Positions 1-9,886 are shown, numbered from the stretch's first letter. The stretch is 64,000 bases of DNA from Pseudomonas baetica (GCF_002813455.1 NZ_PHHE01000001.1:1674001-1738000); one strand, 5' to 3'. Notes: generated by a model from the sequence alone, not told the origin. Made by a program: numbers and translations.

Positions 1-2547
1 GGCCAGTGCATTGAACTGCTGCTCGGCGGCTTGCGACTGTTGTACGCGGGTCTGCTGGCGATCCTGTTCTTTCTCCAGCGTCTGCTGCCGCTGTTGCTGT
101 TCGGCCAATTCTTCTTTCTGCTGATCGACCTGCGCCAGACGCTCGGCGATCTGCCGGTCGAGTTGCATGAAGGTCGCCGCCGGTTCAAGGCGTAGCGCCT
201 CAAGCGTGTCGGCGGGCAGCAGGCTGCCAAACGCGCCAAGTTCTTCATCGAGGCGCTGGCGGTCGCTGCTCAACTCACGCTGCTGGTTGCTCAGGTGTTG
301 CGCCGCCTGCTGATGCGCGGTTTCGGCCTGACGCAATTGCTGGGTCAGACGCGCGGCGTCCTGCTGCAGGGTGAGCAGGGCGTTCTGGCGTTGTTCGTCC
401 TGGGCGATACTCTGGTTCAACTGCTCGTTTTGCCGGCTGAGCCAGGCGTCGCGTTTGTCGGCGTCCTGATTCATCAACTGCGCCGCTTGCGGATGAGCGT
501 CGAGGCTTGGCGTCAGCGCTTGTTGCTGCGCGGTCAGTTGCTCCTGTTGCTGCAGCAGTTCTTTTTGCTGAGCGATGACGCCACCGACTTCGGCGCGCAG
601 TTCGATAATCTTTTCCTTGAGCTGATCGACCACTTGCTGGGCGTTGGCCTGTTCGCTTTCATCATGACGGCCAAGGCTTTGCAACAGCGCTTCGGGCTGA
701 TGATAGGGGTGCTCGTTGCTGCCGCATACCGGGCACGGCTGATCGTCCTGCAACTGCGCGCGCAGCTCTTCGACACTGGCACTGCGCGCCAGACGCTGGC
801 GTTCGAGCAGTTCGCGGGTGACGTTGAGGATTTGTTCGGCGACGGTCAGTTCAGCCTTGGTTTTCACCCCGTCCTGAGTCAGGCGCTCGCGTTCCTGCTG
901 AGCGCTGAGCTGACGTTGTTGCAGCTCGGCGCCGCGCTTGTCCAGATCCTGTCGAGTGGCCCACAGGCGTGAGAGGTCTTCGATGGCGCGCAGTTGCTTG
1001 CGGTTGTCCTGCAACAGAGTGCCGAGAATGCCGATTTGCTCGGCAACGGCATCCGGCTCGGCGCCAGCCTCCTTGAACAGCACTTCCAGTTGTTGTTTTT
1101 GCGTGGCGAAGGTTTCGGCGCTACGAGTGGCGTTTTCTTCGAGCGAGGCCAGTTCGGTCTGGCCTTTGTTCAAGCGATTGCCGATCAGCATCAATTGTTG
1201 CAGGCGATCGCGGTAGGCGTTCCATGCGTCGCTCAACGGCGCGAGATGGGCGCTCTGTTCCAGTTCGGCGGCAATCTTTTGCAAGCGCTCGGCGACTTGA
1301 GTCTGCTTCTCCATCAGCGCCGCAATGGCGCTCTGGCCTTGAGTGCAAGCCTGCTGCGCGTTGTGTTTCGCTTCGGCGCTGAGGGCGACATCCTTGGTCA
1401 GACGGGCGAGGGTGCTTTGCTCTTCGAATGCCTGACGCAACAGCGGTGCACTGTCGGTTTGCGTGTGCTGCGCTTCGCTCAGGGCGACTTTCGCGGCGTC
1501 GAGGTTTTGCTCCAGAAGCGTCTGGCGCTCGGTCAGTTCGGCGTGTTGCTGCGTGTGCGCGGCAATCTGCGCGGCCAACGGGGACAAGAGCGCGTCGAGT
1601 TCAGTCTTGCGGGCGAACTGGTGCCGTTGCGGGCCCAATTGCTCCAGTCGCGTCAGTTTTAGCCGATCACCGGCCAAACCTTCCCACTGCTGTTGGGCGC
1701 TGTGCAGTTGTTCGGCAGCCGCTTGCTGCGCGTCCTGCAACTGGCGAAGATCCTTGAGCCAGCTGTGCTGCTGCTCAAGCTGTTTGAGTTGCGTCTGCTG
1801 CAACTTCAGCTGTTGCTGCGCAGCGTTGAAACGCTCATCCAGTTCGGCGCGGGCCTCGGGAGTCAGCGGCGTGACGCCGGTGGCCTGATCCTGTAACAGC
1901 TTGTGCGCTTCGCGGGCTTCTTTGGTTTTGTCGAACGCGCGACGACCGAGGCGGGTGTACAGCGCGGTGTCGGTGAGTTTTTCCAGCAGCTCGCTGCGGT
2001 CGTTGTCGTCAGCCTTGAGGAACGCACTGAATTCACTCTGGGCCAGCAGCACGGCGCGGGTGAACTGTTCAAAGTTCAAACCCAGCGCGGCTTCCAGCTG
2101 AGTCTTGTACTCGCCTTTCTGGCTGGCGAGCAGTTGATCCTGATCGATATCGCGCAGGCTCTGCCGGCTGGCCTGCAACTTGCCGCCAGCCTTTTCCCGT
2201 GCGCGATTGGCTTCCCAGCGCGCCCGATAGCGGCGGCCATCGACGCCGACAAAATCCACCTCGGCATACCCTTCGCCGGTGCCCCGGCGCAGCAAGGTAC
2301 GCGGGTCGCCCGTGGCGATTTCGCCATCGGCATCCGGCACCTTGGCGTCACGACCGGTGTTGTTCAAGCGCGGCACGGCGCCGAACAACGCCAGGCACAA
2401 AGCGTCGAGCAGCGTGCTTTTACCGGCGCCGGTCGGGCCGGTAATGGCGAACAGACCAGCACTGGCCAGAGGTTCAGCGGTGAAGTCGATCTCGAAGGGG
2501 CCGGCCAGCGAGGCCAGGTTTTTCAAACGAATGGCGAGAATCTTCAT
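1..2547 (-). CDS. sbcC: SbcC, nuclease SbcCD ATPase subunit (C-terminus beyond window edge)
   Basis: This is the SMC/Rad50-like ATPase partner of SbcD, which opens and trims hairpins and double-strand ends in the cytoplasm. The frame is open for 849 codons from the ATG at 2545-2547 to the left edge, so the C-terminal Walker B half lies outside. The N-terminus reads MKILAIRLKNLASLAGPF, followed by a Walker A P-loop GPTGAGKST near residue 40. A long Gln/Leu/Glu-rich region typical of antiparallel coiled coils follows. A zinc-hook CPVC (Cys605, Cys608; bases 724-735) lies in the middle, as in Rad50. The start overlaps the sbcD stop (ATGA), so the two genes are translationally coupled. The long plus-strand frames over this region are shadows of the coiled-coil codons. 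Confidence 0.95.
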   Translation of the reverse strand, partial: MKILAIRLKNLASLAGPFEIDFTAEPLASAGLFAITGPTGAGKSTLLDALCLALFGAVPRLNNTGRDAKVPDADGEIATGDPRTLLRRGTGEGYAEVDFVGVDGRRYRARWEANRAREKAGGKLQASRQSLRDIDQDQLLASQKGEYKTQLEAALGLNFEQFTRAVLLAQSEFSAFLKADDNDRSELLEKLTDTALYTRLGRRAFDKTKEAREAHKLLQDQATGVTPLTPEARAELDERFNAAQQQLKLQQTQLKQLEQQHSWLKDLRQLQDAQQAAAEQLHSAQQQWEGLAGDRLKLTRLEQLGPQRHQFARKTELDALLSPLAAQIAAHTQQHAELTERQTLLEQNLDAAKVALSEAQHTQTDSAPLLRQAFEEQSTLARLTKDVALSAEAKHNAQQACTQGQSAIAALMEKQTQVAERLQKIAAELEQSAHLAPLSDAWNAYRDRLQQLMLIGNRLNKGQTELASLEENATRSAETFATQKQQLEVLFKEAGAEPDAVAEQIGILGTLLQDNRKQLRAIEDLSRLWATRQDLDKRGAELQQRQLSAQQERERLTQDGVKTKAELTVAEQILNVTRELLERQRLARSASVEELRAQLQDDQPCPVCGSNEHPYHQPEALLQSLGRHDESEQANAQQVVDQLKEKIIELRAEVGGVIAQQKELLQQQEQLTAQQQALTPSLDAHPQAAQLMNQDADKRDAWLSRQNEQLNQSIAQDEQRQNALLTLQQDAARLTQQLRQAETAHQQAAQHLSNQQRELSSDRQRLDEELGAFGSLLPADTLEALRLEPAATFMQLDRQIAERLAQVDQQKEELAEQQQRQQTLEKEQDRQQTRVQQSQAAEQQFNALA

Positions 2548-3788
2548 GGCTGCTCGCCCTCCATTTGCACGTCTTGCAGCAGTTCGGCGAAGTCCTTGAG
2601 CGTCTGTTCATCGACTTCATTGCCGTAGTTGTCGAGCCAGGCGCGGCTGAACAATTCCTGCGGCGTGAGTTGATCCAGTTCGATCAGCGCAGTGCCTTCT
2701 TCCGCGCCATCAGCGCCACGATTGCCGGCGTATTCAGCGGCGATACGCACCAGCCGCACGGCTTTGCCTTGCAAGGCGCTTTCCACTTGATGGCGCAGAT
2801 CCGGTTGCGGCTCGTCGAGGCGCACGCGCACTTCCAGCCAAGGTTGGCGCTGGGTTTCGGCGAGCAGATCGACGTTCGGCAAGTCCGCCAGTTGCAGCAG
2901 GATCTCCGCCAGCGGCGCCGGGCCGATGCGTTGCAGGTTGACCGAGCGCGGGATCAGTTTCGGCTCGACGCTGACCAGGGTTTCGCCATCAAGGGTGACG
3001 TCGAGAATCTGGTGCTGATAGCCGATCTCCGAAAACGACAGCGGAATCGGCGAGCCGCTGTAGCGGATGCGTTCTTCGCCGTTGACCTTCTGCGGCTTGT
3101 GCAAATGGCCGAGGGCAACATAGCTGATGCTCGGCCCGAACAGGCTGGCGGGCAAAGCTTCGGCGTTGCCGATGATCAGGCTGCGCTCGGAGTCCTCGGA
3201 TACCGAACCACCGGCCATGTGCGCGTGGCTGATGGCGACCAGCGCCTGACCCGGCTGGCGCTTGGCATTCGCCGCCTCGATCAGCCATTCGTGAACCTGA
3301 CCGATGCCGCGCAGATAGTTGTCACCCAGATGTGCGCCGGTGACCTCCGCCGGGCGCAGGAACGGCAGCGCCAGGCACCATGCAGCGATTTCGCCCGATG
3401 CGTCCGGCAAAGGCAGTAAAAGCCGTTCGGAGTCGAGTTGACCATCATCCAGCCACAACACCCGACCCAGTGCATGGGTGCGCAAACGGCGCATCAATGG
3501 TGCAGGCAGTTCGATCCGCGAGCCGGAGTCATGGTTGCCGGCGATCATCACGATGGTCAGCAACGGCTGCTGCTCGTGGGCGCTGACGATGAAGTCGTAG
3601 AGGCGCTCCTGGGCTTTGACCGGCGGATTGACCGTGTCGAAGATGTCCCCGGCAATCAGCAGCACATCCGGCTGCGCCAGTTGCAGTTGGCGCAGCAGCC
3701 ATTCGAGAAAGCACGCATGCTCGAAATCGCGCTCCTGGCCATGCAGGTTTTGCCCAAGGTGCCAGTCGGAGGTGTGAAACAGACGCAA
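2544..3788 (-). CDS. sbcD: SbcD, exonuclease/endonuclease subunit of SbcCD
   Basis: This is a Mre11-type metallophosphoesterase nuclease of 414 aa, the usual length for SbcD. All metal-binding motifs are visible in order: SDWHLGQ at the N-terminus, DVLLIAGDIFDT, AGNHDSGSR, ISHAHMAGG and ALGHLHKPQ. The C-terminal part is the less conserved capping and SbcC-interaction region. It is the first gene of the sbcDC operon and overlaps sbcC by 4 bases. The upstream region up to 3911 is short and should hold the promoter. No damage is visible. Confidence 0.96.
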   Translation of the reverse strand: MRLFHTSDWHLGQNLHGQERDFEHACFLEWLLRQLQLAQPDVLLIAGDIFDTVNPPVKAQERLYDFIVSAHEQQPLLTIVMIAGNHDSGSRIELPAPLMRRLRTHALGRVLWLDDGQLDSERLLLPLPDASGEIAAWCLALPFLRPAEVTGAHLGDNYLRGIGQVHEWLIEAANAKRQPGQALVAISHAHMAGGSVSEDSERSLIIGNAEALPASLFGPSISYVALGHLHKPQKVNGEERIRYSGSPIPLSFSEIGYQHQILDVTLDGETLVSVEPKLIPRSVNLQRIGPAPLAEILLQLADLPNVDLLAETQRQPWLEVRVRLDEPQPDLRHQVESALQGKAVRLVRIAAEYAGNRGADGAEEGTALIELDQLTPQELFSRAWLDNYGNEVDEQTLKDFAELLQDVQMEGEQP

Positions 3789-3911
3789 GGTGGACTCCGC
3801 TACAGATAAAGAGGTGGTGGCCGCAGGAGAATGAAGAGGCGGCGAAAGAGGGGGAGAGTTTACAGTTTATTGCGCCGCGCAGTCTCCGCATGGAATCCCC
3901 TTACCCCATTG

Positions 3912-3997
3912 GATCAAAAGATCGCAGCCTGCGGCAGCTCCTACAGGGGACTGCATTCCCAAATGTAGGAGCTGCCGCAGGCTGCGATCTTTTGATC
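3912..3997. repeat. REP pair (inverted GTAGGAGCTGCCGCAGGCTGCGATC type)
   Basis: Two near-perfect inverted copies of a 33-base unit face each other around a short loop (left arm 3912-3944, right arm 3965-3997). The transcript would form one long hairpin between the batD stop and the sbcD promoter, where it could act as a transcription or mRNA-stability boundary. The same family recurs at 21421-21503. Confidence 0.85.
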
Positions 3998-3999
3998 TT

Positions 4000-5637
4000 T
4001 TACTTCGGGTAGAGCGGCGGCAACCCGCTATCACCCACTGGATCCTGCACCCGTTCCGCCGCCGGAATCGCGCGAATCGCCCGCCACAAATCCTCACCCT
4101 GCCAATGCTGCCCGGTCTCGCTGTACAGCGCACCATTGAGCCCATCCAGCGCATCCGACAACGGCACAAACCGCGCCGCCATGTCCGCTAGTGTCTCCGG
4201 CTGCTGACGTGCCCACGCATCCAGTGCCTGCCGCGTCGCCTGCGGGTCATTCGCCTGACTCGCGCGCTTGATGTCGTCCATCAAGGTGCGCGGGCTCGGG
4301 CCGGTTTGGGCGGCGCGATGCACTGCCGGTTGCCAGCGCGCGCGCCACCACAGGCCGAAGCCGAGCAGGGTGGTGCAGGCGAGGATCAGGGTGCTGAGTT
4401 TCCACCACCACAGCACGTCGTTATCGACGGCGCTCACTGGCAGGCTGCCGGCCGGGGTGTCGACTTGCAGGCTCGGGTTGTTCGCCACTTGCAGGGTGCG
4501 CGCGGGCAGGCTGGTGTGTTCCAGGTGATCTTCGAAGGTGTTCCACCAGACCACGTCCACCGTCGGCAAATCGATGGCGCCGGCGCGGCTCGGCACCAGG
4601 GCTTCGCGTTCTTCGCGGCTGCCGGTCAGGCCACGGTCGGTGCTCTGGTTGCTCAGCACCGGTTGATCCGGGTAGCGGCGCAGGCCGTTGACGTCGGTGG
4701 CGGGCAGCGCCGGCAGTTGCGAGGCGGCCAGGCCTTCGGCTTTCAATGTCAGGCTGCGGGTCAGGGAATCGCCAACCTGAGTGTGTTCCGGTTCCGGGTT
4801 CCAGCTTTCGCTGAGGCTCAGACTGCGCGCGGGCAGCCATGGCGCGTCGACCGGGTAGGTCAGGGGTTTGGGTTTGACGGTCAGGGGGATTTCAGAAGAA
4901 CTGACGCGCATCAGTTTGCCCGGCTTAGGCCCCTGCGCATTCGTGTCCTGAGACGGCTGAGTGTCGACCAGTGTCGCGCTAAAAGTCTGCGGCGTAATGC
5001 TCAGCAAGCCGCTGTGCTGCGGGTAGATCGCATAGCGCATCTCGATCACGCCATGGCGCACGCCGTTGATGTCTTTCTCGTAGGTGCGGGTGTCGCCGAG
5101 TTGCTCGATGCGCGCATCGGCGATTTGCAACGGTGTCAGGCTGCTGTCGTCGTACAGCGACACCGAATGGTAGATGCGCAGGGTCAGGATCGCCTGCGCC
5201 TGCACGTAGACGCTGGTCTGGTCGAGACTGGCTTCGATGAACACCGGGTCAAGGCCGTTTTTGTCTTCGCGGGTATCGCTTTCGACCACTTGTACGGTGA
5301 TCGGCTGGCTCTGCACATCACCGACTTGCAGCGGCGGAATCACCACACTGCCGTTCTCTTTCGGCAACAGGGTGATGATCCAGCGCGTGGTCGCGCGGTT
5401 GTCGCCATTGAGGGTGTTCAGCTGGTTGACTTGCCGCGTACCGCGCACTTCAAACAACGGCTCCAGCGGCGTCAGGTCGGGTTTGCCGAACTGGGTGACA
5501 TCGCTGGTTTCGAGGGTGAGCTCGACCGTCTCGCCGGAGTTCAGGCGACTGCGATCCACACTGGCCGTCAGCTCGGCCGCGTTGGCGGTGGCCGTACAGA
5601 TCAGCAGTGGCAGCAAGAGAGCGGTAAAGCGGGTCAT
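4000..5637 (-). CDS. batD: BatD-family protein
   Basis: A 545-aa envelope protein with an N-terminal signal peptide (MTRFTALLLPLLICTATANA), a long periplasmic beta-rich region and a C-terminal membrane helix near residues 408-430 (WWWKLSTLILACTTLLGFGLWW), followed by a short cytoplasmic tail. This is the layout of the BatD 'oxygen tolerance' family, described in Bacteroides and widespread next to moxR and VWA genes. It is the last gene of a six-gene operon; its ATG overlaps the preceding stop by 4 bases. Molecular function is not established; a role in envelope protein assembly with the MoxR ATPase is inferred from context. Confidence 0.87.
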   Translation of the reverse strand: MTRFTALLLPLLICTATANAAELTASVDRSRLNSGETVELTLETSDVTQFGKPDLTPLEPLFEVRGTRQVNQLNTLNGDNRATTRWIITLLPKENGSVVIPPLQVGDVQSQPITVQVVESDTREDKNGLDPVFIEASLDQTSVYVQAQAILTLRIYHSVSLYDDSSLTPLQIADARIEQLGDTRTYEKDINGVRHGVIEMRYAIYPQHSGLLSITPQTFSATLVDTQPSQDTNAQGPKPGKLMRVSSSEIPLTVKPKPLTYPVDAPWLPARSLSLSESWNPEPEHTQVGDSLTRSLTLKAEGLAASQLPALPATDVNGLRRYPDQPVLSNQSTDRGLTGSREEREALVPSRAGAIDLPTVDVVWWNTFEDHLEHTSLPARTLQVANNPSLQVDTPAGSLPVSAVDNDVLWWWKLSTLILACTTLLGFGLWWRARWQPAVHRAAQTGPSPRTLMDDIKRASQANDPQATRQALDAWARQQPETLADMAARFVPLSDALDGLNGALYSETGQHWQGEDLWRAIRAIPAAERVQDPVGDSGLPPLYPK

Positions 5638-7370
5638 CGAGTGTTTTCCTGATCCTGATGTTGTTGCTGTTCGTACCAGAATTTGCGTCGCAGCAGTTCG
5701 CCCGGATCATCCGGGATCTTGCCCAGCCATTGCTCCAGTGCCTGGCGCCGCTCGCCTTCGAGGTTGTCCTCGCTCGGGCGCAGGGTCGGCACGGTGTCCG
5801 TCTGTTCTTCCTCATCGCTGCCCGGCAGTTCGTTGGGGCCTGGCTGCGGTGGGGTGGTCGGCGGCGGTTCGCTGGCGGGCTCGGCCGGTTGCGCGTCGCT
5901 TTGCGTTGCACTTTTTATTGCCGGTGGCGGCGCAGTTGCGGGCGCTGTTTCGTCGCCCGGCAGGTTCTGTTCGTTCGGTTTGCTGTCCGGTTCGGCGGGC
6001 GGCGGCGTGTGTTTGTGCTTCAGCAGATTCTCCACCAGAGCCTTGTTGGTCTGCGCCGGGCGCAAGTCCGGTTGCAGCTCCAGGGCCTGCTCGTAGGCAT
6101 CGATGGCCGCTTCCAGCTCGCCGCTTTTCGCCAGTGCGTTGCCACGATTGTAGTGGGCGCGGGCATCGCTGCCTTCGGCAAAACGCTGGGCGGCGCCACT
6201 GTAGTCGCCGGCTTCGTACAACGCCACCCCTTGCCATTGGTGATCGTCAAAATGCTGCGCGGCTTCGGCCGGGCGCTTCTGTTTGAGCAGGTGCAGGCCT
6301 TGCTGGTCCGGGCGCAGCCAGAGGTCTTCGAAGTCAAAAGCGTAGCTGGGTTGTGGCAGGCAAAACAGCAACGGCAGGCAGAACAACCAGCCGCGTCGCC
6401 CCGCACACGCGGCCAGCAACAACAGCGGCAATAGCAGCCAGTAACCCTGATCCGCCCAGGTATCCAGGCGCACGGTCTGGCCATCGTCGCGCAAACTGCG
6501 CGGGCCATTGAGCAGGCCGAGGGCGCCGAGATCAGCTTCGTCCAGTCGGGCAGGGTGATACTCACCGCCGACACTGTTAAGGAACGCCGCAAGGCCCGGG
6601 CTGTCGAGTTGCGGTACGCGAATCGCGCCTTGTTCGTCCTTGAGGAAACTGCCGTCTTCCTGCGCGATCGGTGCGCCTTCGGCGGTGCCGATGCCGAGCA
6701 TCAGCAACTGCGCCGATTGCCCGCTCAGTGCGCGGCGAATGCCCTGGCGTTCCTCTTCGCTGAGGGACGAGCCGATCAGCAGAATCCGGCCTTGGCCGAG
6801 CGCGCCTTGTTTGAGCAGGGCCAGCGCTTTGCTCACGGCGAGATCGGCGCGATGCCCGCTTTCCGGCATCAACGATGGCTTGAGCGCGTCGAGCAAATTA
6901 CGACTGGTGGCCAGGTCATCCGACAGCGGCACCAGCGTGTGGGCGCTGCCGGCGTAGACGACGATGGCGGTCTGCGCATCGCTGCGCGCCTGCAACAGAT
7001 CGAAGAGTTTGCGTCGCGCCTGTTCCAGTCGCGTCGGCGGTGAATCGGTGGCGAGCATTTCCGGGGTCAGTTCCAGCACCACCACCAACGGATCGGCGGG
7101 TTTCTGGCTGGTCTGTTCGACACGCTCCCAACTCGGTCCGAGCAGCGCCAGAATGGTCAGCAACCACGCGACGCCAAGGGCAACCCACGGCAGTTTGCTG
7201 TCGCGACCATTTCCGCCACTGAGCAGGGTGGCATGAAACGCCGGCGGCAAAATCATCTGCCAGCGCCCAGCGCGTTTCTGTCGGTGCCAGAGTTGCCAGA
7301 TCAGCCAGCCCAGCAGCGGCAGCAACAGCAACCACCACGGACGGAACCAGTGCGGCCAGAGGGCGATCAT
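5634..7370 (-). CDS. batB: BatB/BatC-type fusion: VWA domain plus TPR membrane protein
   Basis: A 578-aa inner-membrane protein. N-terminal membrane helices (WWLLLLPLLGWLIWQLW and a second near residue 65) are followed by a VWA domain at about 90-290, a third helix pair near 310-345, TPR units at about 375-460 (ALYEAGDYSGAAQRF, AHYNRGNALAKSGELEAAI) and a Pro/Glu/Thr-rich tail. The usual MIDAS DxSxS is replaced by LELTPE, so metal binding by this VWA is doubtful, unlike that of its neighbour BatA. BatB and BatC are separate genes in some bacteria and are fused here. The start and stop overlap both neighbours by 4 bases. Confidence 0.88.
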   Translation of the reverse strand: MIALWPHWFRPWWLLLLPLLGWLIWQLWHRQKRAGRWQMILPPAFHATLLSGGNGRDSKLPWVALGVAWLLTILALLGPSWERVEQTSQKPADPLVVVLELTPEMLATDSPPTRLEQARRKLFDLLQARSDAQTAIVVYAGSAHTLVPLSDDLATSRNLLDALKPSLMPESGHRADLAVSKALALLKQGALGQGRILLIGSSLSEEERQGIRRALSGQSAQLLMLGIGTAEGAPIAQEDGSFLKDEQGAIRVPQLDSPGLAAFLNSVGGEYHPARLDEADLGALGLLNGPRSLRDDGQTVRLDTWADQGYWLLLPLLLLAACAGRRGWLFCLPLLFCLPQPSYAFDFEDLWLRPDQQGLHLLKQKRPAEAAQHFDDHQWQGVALYEAGDYSGAAQRFAEGSDARAHYNRGNALAKSGELEAAIDAYEQALELQPDLRPAQTNKALVENLLKHKHTPPPAEPDSKPNEQNLPGDETAPATAPPPAIKSATQSDAQPAEPASEPPPTTPPQPGPNELPGSDEEEQTDTVPTLRPSEDNLEGERRQALEQWLGKIPDDPGELLRRKFWYEQQQHQDQENTR

Positions 7371-8446
7371 CGGCGCCTCCGCAGACGCAAGCGCTTGAGG
7401 CGCTCACGCCAGTCAGGCAACGGACTTTGCAGATACAGCTCCTTGGTGAACAGGCGTTGCAGCGGGTTGTCGGGCCACAATTCGCGGGCGACCAGCAGCA
7501 GGCTCAGCCACAGGGCCAGCGCCAGCGGCCACTGATACAAGGCTTGCGCCCGGCGTGCCTGGGTCGGTTGCTGGGTCACCGGTTCGAGTTGGTCCAAGGT
7601 GTCCTTGATCGCTTGCAACTCTTTGCCATCGTGGGCGCGGAAATACTGGCCACCGGTCACTTCCGCGATAGCCTTGAGCGCCGGCTCGTCGAGGTCCAGG
7701 CTCGGATTGACGCCGAGCAAACCGGTCGAACCGCTGTCTTCAGGATTGGCGCCGATGCCGATCGGGTAAATCTTCACGCCCTCGCTGGCGGCGAGTTTTG
7801 CCGCCGTCAGCGGATCAATTTCACCGCCGTTGTTGGCGCCGTCGGTGACCAGAATCAGCACGCGGCTCTGCGCCGGACGCATGCGCAGGCGTTTCAGCGC
7901 CAGACCAATGGCGTCGCCGATGGCGGTGTTCTTGCCGGCGATACCGATTCGCGCTTCATCGAGCCAGACGCGCACAGTGTGGCGGTCGAAAGTCAGCGGC
8001 GCTTGCAGATAGGCCTGACTGCCGAACAGGATCAGGCCCACGCGGTCGCCATCACGGCTTTCGAGGAAGTCGCCAAGCAGGTGCTGGACCAGGTCCAGAC
8101 GGCTGACATCTTCGTCCTGCCACTGCATGTCGGGGAAATCCATCGAGCCGGACACATCCACTGCGACCAACAGATCACGGCCGCTGGCGGCAATCGGCAG
8201 CGGTTCGCCAAGCCATTGCGGGCGCGCGGCGGCGGTCAACAGCAACAGCCATAGCAGCATGAACGGTGCCTGCTGACGCCACGCCGGCAGGTTGGCCCGA
8301 GCACGACGGCGGGCGAGCCCTTCCAGATCAGACAGGAAACTGACTTTAAGCGCCGGCTCGCCGCTGTCGGCCACGGGCAGCACGAGGCGCATCAACCAGG
8401 GGAGCGGGAACAGGACAAAGATCCACGGCCAGGCGAATTCAAACAT
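7367..8446 (-). CDS. batA: BatA-type VWA-domain membrane protein
   Basis: A 359-aa protein with two N-terminal membrane helices, a VWA domain carrying an intact MIDAS (AVDVSGSMDFPD, and the downstream TDGANNGG loop), and a C-terminal helix (WPLALALWLSLLLVARELW) ending in an Arg-rich tail. The VWA domain would face the periplasm. It overlaps the upstream DUF4381 gene by 8 bases and the downstream VWA/TPR gene by 4. With MoxR it is expected to form a metal-dependent adaptor complex at the inner membrane; this is inferred from family context. Confidence 0.9.
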   Translation of the reverse strand: MFEFAWPWIFVLFPLPWLMRLVLPVADSGEPALKVSFLSDLEGLARRRARANLPAWRQQAPFMLLWLLLLTAAARPQWLGEPLPIAASGRDLLVAVDVSGSMDFPDMQWQDEDVSRLDLVQHLLGDFLESRDGDRVGLILFGSQAYLQAPLTFDRHTVRVWLDEARIGIAGKNTAIGDAIGLALKRLRMRPAQSRVLILVTDGANNGGEIDPLTAAKLAASEGVKIYPIGIGANPEDSGSTGLLGVNPSLDLDEPALKAIAEVTGGQYFRAHDGKELQAIKDTLDQLEPVTQQPTQARRAQALYQWPLALALWLSLLLVARELWPDNPLQRLFTKELYLQSPLPDWRERLKRLRLRRRR

Positions 8447-8936
8447 GCTTGCGAATCCACGTGTCGACCGCTTGGGTCAGGCCGGCGATGGCTTTGTCGT
8501 CGAGTTTGCATTCCGGTTTGTAGGCGCCTTCGACCAGCACCATCCAGCGCGTCAGACCGGCGGCCGGGCAGCGGTTGTCGAGGAAGGCCAGCCATTTGCG
8601 GCCATTAAGCGTGTGGCTCTGGCTGTAGGGGTAATGGTTACGGCACAGGCGTTTGAGCAAGCCGTTGAGTTGTTGCAACCACGCGCCGGCCGGTGCGCCG
8701 TCGTAAGGTTTGGGCATCTGCGCCAGTTCGGCGAGGGCGGCGATGCGCACCGGATCGAGCGGCTGTTCGGCACGCACGATCGGGCGTTTCTTGATCGGGA
8801 TGAATCGGCGCAGTCGCCACACCGCGAAACCGAGCAGCGGTAGCAATATAAGCAGCAGCCACCAGCCCGGCGCCGGTGGCCAGAAGGCGATCGGTGGCGG
8901 AGAAATCAGTGGTTGCAGTTGTTCGAGGCCGTTCAT
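8439..8936 (-). CDS. DUF4381 family membrane protein
   Basis: A 165-aa protein with one membrane helix near residues 25-45 (WWLLLILLPLLGFAVWRL) and a basic cytoplasmic domain containing RLCRNHYPYSQSHTLNGRKWLAFLD-type conserved features (Trp, Leu and Asp around residue 120). The family occurs almost only in moxR-DUF58-VWA operons, as here, between DUF58 and batA. The biochemical role is unknown. The start overlaps the DUF58 stop by 4 bases. Confidence 0.85.
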   Translation of the reverse strand: MNGLEQLQPLISPPPIAFWPPAPGWWLLLILLPLLGFAVWRLRRFIPIKKRPIVRAEQPLDPVRIAALAELAQMPKPYDGAPAGAWLQQLNGLLKRLCRNHYPYSQSHTLNGRKWLAFLDNRCPAAGLTRWMVLVEGAYKPECKLDDKAIAGLTQAVDTWIRKHV

Positions 8937-9886
8937 CGACCTTTCCCCGGACGCTGCGGATTCAGGAACTCACGCATCTGCTCGACCATTTCGCTTTGCG
9001 TGCTCAACGGCATCAGCAGCACCCGCAACTTTTGCGCGAGCAATTCCCAGCGGGCGATGCGTGCTTCGGCCTGGGCGCGATAAGTCTGGCGCAGATCGAA
9101 GTTGAGGGTGTCGAGCTCCAGTTGTGCGCCGCGTTGCGCGAATCTCAACAGCCCGGCAGCGGGCAGGGCGTGATCCAGCGGATCGGACAGCGGCAGCATC
9201 AGCAGGTCGCAATGGCGCGACAGCAGGCTCAATTGCTGCTCGGCGCTGTCGGATAGCGCGCGCTCGTCGCAGATCACGATCACCAGACTGCCCGGGCGCA
9301 GGACTTCGCGGGCACGGCGCAAGGCAACACCCAAGGCGTCGCGATCCGGTTCACGCTCGGTGTGCAGCGATTGATTGACCTTCACCAGACGGTTGAGCAG
9401 TTGCAGCAGACTCTGTTTGCTGCGCCGTGGCTTGATTTCGTAATGCTCGTTATCGCCGAACACCAGTCCGCCAACCCGGTCGTTATGGCCGAGGGCAGCC
9501 CAGCCAATCAGCGCCGCCACTTGCGCCGCCAGCACCGATTTGAACATCAGTCCGGAACCGAAAAACAGCCGTGTGCTTTGCTCGACCATGATGAAGATCG
9601 GCCGTTCGCGTTCTTCATGGAACAGCTTGGTGTGCGGCTCCTGGGTGCGCGCCGTCACGCGCCAGTCGATGGTGCGCACGTCGTCGCCGGCCTGATAGAC
9701 CCGCACCTGATCGAAGTCGACGCCACGGCCACGGAATTTCGAGTGATGCAGACCAATCAGCGGGCTGCGCTGGCTAGGCGTGGAAAACAGCTGCACTTCG
9801 CGCACACGGTGGCGCATCTCGATCAGGTCGGCGAGGCTGATGCGGATGCCCGGTTCGGATGGCAGAGGGGCGTTCATGGGGGTCAA
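8933..9886 (-). CDS. DUF58 domain protein
   Basis: A 317-aa soluble protein with the DUF58 signature YQAGDDVRTIDWRVTART followed by KLFHEERER and a degenerate VWA-like fold (FIMVEQSTRLFFGS). DUF58 proteins are regular partners of MoxR ATPases. Here the gene lies directly between moxR and DUF4381, with 4-base overlaps on both sides, so stoichiometric translation of the complex is likely. Its exact role is not known. Confidence 0.9.
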   Translation of the reverse strand: MTPMNAPLPSEPGIRISLADLIEMRHRVREVQLFSTPSQRSPLIGLHHSKFRGRGVDFDQVRVYQAGDDVRTIDWRVTARTQEPHTKLFHEERERPIFIMVEQSTRLFFGSGLMFKSVLAAQVAALIGWAALGHNDRVGGLVFGDNEHYEIKPRRSKQSLLQLLNRLVKVNQSLHTEREPDRDALGVALRRAREVLRPGSLVIVICDERALSDSAEQQLSLLSRHCDLLMLPLSDPLDHALPAAGLLRFAQRGAQLELDTLNFDLRQTYRAQAEARIARWELLAQKLRVLLMPLSTQSEMVEQMREFLNPQRPGKGR

